Below, in pieces: positions 14,752-16,027 of a stretch of 16,027 bases of DNA (position 1 is the stretch's first letter; every line of letters starts with the position of its first letter). The notes below the pieces were generated by a model. That model had not been told where the DNA came from, made no database searches, and saw only the letters and a program-made list of their open reading frames with translations. Source of the DNA: Clostridia bacterium (lineage in GTDB: Bacteria > Bacillota > Clostridia > Christensenellales > Aristaeellaceae); the NCBI GenBank assembly GCA_900754755.1, contig CAAEEC010000342.1:1-16027 (forward strand), in the 5' to 3' direction. The position numbers and the translations under genes were made by a program.

Positions 14752-15810
14752 ATGAAAATGTATCAGTTGGTCGCGCCCACGAGCATGGGCGTGCGTATCA
14801 CTCCGACCGTGCGTCAACCCGTTCATGTGAGCGATACCTTTTTTATGCAGGCCACGAGCGCGGAGAGCAACGTGCTTTCCATCCCCGCCGCGCTGGGTTT
14901 GAAAACCAAAGTGCTGACCACCTTTGTGAAGGATAGCCCCATCGCCAAATTCATCCAGGGCGACCTGCGCCGCCGCGGCATCGATTACGAGGGCGCGGAA
15001 GTGCCGCAGGGCGGCCCCTGGGGTTACCGCCACCAGTTCAACATTGCCGATAGCGGCTTTGGCATGCGTGGCCCGCGCGTGGCCAACGACCGCGCGGGCG
15101 AAGTCGGCCGCACGCTGAATGTGAAGGATTTCGATCTCAACCGCCTGTTCGTGGAAGAGGGCGTGGAGATCCTGCACGTTTCCGGCCTGATCGCCGCGCT
15201 TTCGCCCGAAACCAGCGAATTCTGCCTGGCGCTGGCCCGCGCGGCCAAGGCGGCGGGCACGAAGATTTCCTTCGACCTGAACTACCGCGAATCCTTCTGG
15301 AAGGGCCGCGAGGCCGAACTGCGCGCCGCCTTCACGGAGATCGCCTCCCTGGCGGATATCCTGATCGGCAATGAGGAAGATTTCCAGCTCAGCCTGGGCA
15401 TCGAAGGGCCGGAAGCGGGCGGCAAGGATCTTGCCGCCAAGATCGAGGGCTTCAAGGGCATGATCGCCCGCGTGAAGCAGGCGTTCCCGAACGCGCACAT
15501 GTTCGCCACCACGCTGCGCGAGGTGGTCAGCGCGAACGAGCACCTGTGGGGCGCGATTTTGCTGGATGGCGATACCTGGTATGTGGCCCAGCCGCGCGCC
15601 ATTCCGGTGCTGGACCGCATCGGCGGCGGCGATGGTTTTGTGGGCGGCCTGCTCTATGGCGTGCTCAAGGGCTTCGAGGCGGAAAAGTGCCTGCACTTTG
15701 GCTGGGCGACCGGCGCGCTGGCCACCACCGTGCTCACGGACTACGCGCTTCCCGCGGATGAAGACCAGGTGATGAGCATCTGGGCAGGCAATGCGCGCGT
15801 GAAGCGCTAA
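14752..15810 (+). CDS. PfkB-family sugar kinase (2-keto-3-deoxygluconate kinase-like)
   Basis: A 352-residue kinase; ATG 14752 follows GGGAGG with a 7-base spacer. The C-terminal PfkB signature reads DRIGGGDGFVGGLLYG with the catalytic Asp in GGGD, the variant usual in 2-keto-3-deoxygluconate kinases rather than the GAGD of ribo- and fructokinases. SFDLNYRESFWKG and ADILIGNEEDF are further family strands. The N-terminal substrate region differs from typical KdgK: the usual GG-x-x-N motif is replaced by TSAESNVLS. It would phosphorylate a sugar or sugar acid with ATP in the cytoplasm. A 6-phosphogluconate dehydrogenase gene begins 25 bases downstream, suggesting a shared sugar-acid/pentose role. 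Gluconate, KDG and other ketoses are all possible substrates. Confidence 0.86.
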   Translation: MKMYQLVAPTSMGVRITPTVRQPVHVSDTFFMQATSAESNVLSIPAALGLKTKVLTTFVKDSPIAKFIQGDLRRRGIDYEGAEVPQGGPWGYRHQFNIADSGFGMRGPRVANDRAGEVGRTLNVKDFDLNRLFVEEGVEILHVSGLIAALSPETSEFCLALARAAKAAGTKISFDLNYRESFWKGREAELRAAFTEIASLADILIGNEEDFQLSLGIEGPEAGGKDLAAKIEGFKGMIARVKQAFPNAHMFATTLREVVSANEHLWGAILLDGDTWYVAQPRAIPVLDRIGGGDGFVGGLLYGVLKGFEAEKCLHFGWATGALATTVLTDYALPADEDQVMSIWAGNARVKR

Positions 15811-15835
15811 AGGCGAAAATCAGGAGGAGAACACC

Positions 15836-16027
15836 ATGAAAAAAGCGGATATCGGTCTCATCGGGCTGGCCGTAATGGGCGAGAACCTGGTGATGAATAT
15901 GGAAAGCAAGGGCTTCACCGTGGCGGTATACAACCGCACGGCGGAAAAGGTGACCCGCTTTGTGGAGGGCCGCGCCAGGGGCAAGAACATCATTGGCACA
16001 TATTCCATAGAAGAACTCGCAGCCAGC
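15836..16027 (+). CDS. gnd: 6-phosphogluconate dehydrogenase, N-terminal part (3' end outside window)
   Basis: Sixty-four codons to the window edge, frame still open. ATG 15836 follows AGGAGG (15822-15827). The start MKKADIGLIGLAVMGENLV contains the NADP-binding GLAVMG fingerprint of Gnd, followed by NRTAEKVTRFVEG, where the conserved NRT binds the NADP phosphate. The enzyme converts 6-phosphogluconate to ribulose 5-phosphate and CO2 with NAD(P)H. It is in an operon with the kinase, 25 bases apart. With only the first domain visible, a paralogous 3-hydroxyisobutyrate-type dehydrogenase is unlikely but not fully excluded. Confidence 0.92.
   Translation, partial: MKKADIGLIGLAVMGENLVMNMESKGFTVAVYNRTAEKVTRFVEGRARGKNIIGTYSIEELAAS

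Noticed and set aside
14572..15696. 374-codon ORF on the minus strand
   Set aside because: It is antisense to the PfkB-family kinase, has no recognisable motif and would cross the kinase promoter and the fucosidase 3' end.

Overview
The window reads as chromosomal DNA of a GC-rich, anaerobic, Gram-positive-type bacterium, most likely a gut-type member of the Clostridia (Bacillota). The grounds are AGGAGG-type ribosome binding sites before most genes, TTGACA/TATAAT promoters with 17-base spacers, a ferredoxin-dependent 2-oxoacid oxidoreductase, a DUF951 protein, twin SipS-type signal peptidases and two consensus ParB (Spo0J) parS sites. No insertion sequence, phage gene, rRNA or CRISPR array is visible.

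Layout. (1) 2-847: 3' part of a URO-D/MtaA-like corrinoid methyltransferase gene (+). (2) 851-904: two perfect parS palindromes in a convergent intergenic gap. (3) 908-3455 (-): a three-gene ABC exporter operon (ATPase plus two ABC-2 type permeases). It is preceded at 3527-3716 by a consensus promoter, a 25-codon leader ORF with its own ribosome binding site, and a strong intrinsic terminator that stands in front of the ATPase gene. This has the layout of a ribosome-controlled transcription attenuator. (4) 3798-4057 (+): promoter, tRNA-Gln(CTG), tRNA-Glu(CTC) and terminator. (5) 4087-4725 (+): a chloramphenicol-acetyltransferase family gene with no clear promoter of its own. (6) 8971 down to about 4756 (-): one long apparent operon with promoter, ferredoxin, alpha, beta and gamma subunits of a 2-oxoacid:ferredoxin oxidoreductase, a DUF951 protein, two signal peptidases I, a translationally coupled 32-residue membrane peptide and a terminator. 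(7) 9009-10706 (-): glnS. (8) 10889-12652 (+): a membrane-anchored coiled-coil protein with strict heptad repeats and a C-terminal beta-type domain. (9) 12767-14656 (+): a NapH-like membrane iron-sulfur protein followed closely by a short cytoplasmic GH29-type fucosidase. (10) 14716-16027 (+): a PfkB-family sugar kinase and the start of a 6-phosphogluconate dehydrogenase.

How they fit together. GlnRS and tRNA-Gln in one neighbourhood suggest direct glutaminylation. The oxidoreductase cluster points to fermentative amino-acid or 2-oxoacid metabolism with reduced ferredoxin as product. The kinase and 6-phosphogluconate dehydrogenase form a sugar-acid/pentose module. The signal most worth following is the leader ORF plus terminator ahead of the ABC exporter; its organisation resembles antibiotic-induced attenuators such as that of B. 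subtilis bmrCD, and a CAT-family gene lies about 400 bases beyond the exporter promoter, on the other side of the tRNA pair. The parS pair suggests that the window lies in the origin-proximal part of the chromosome.
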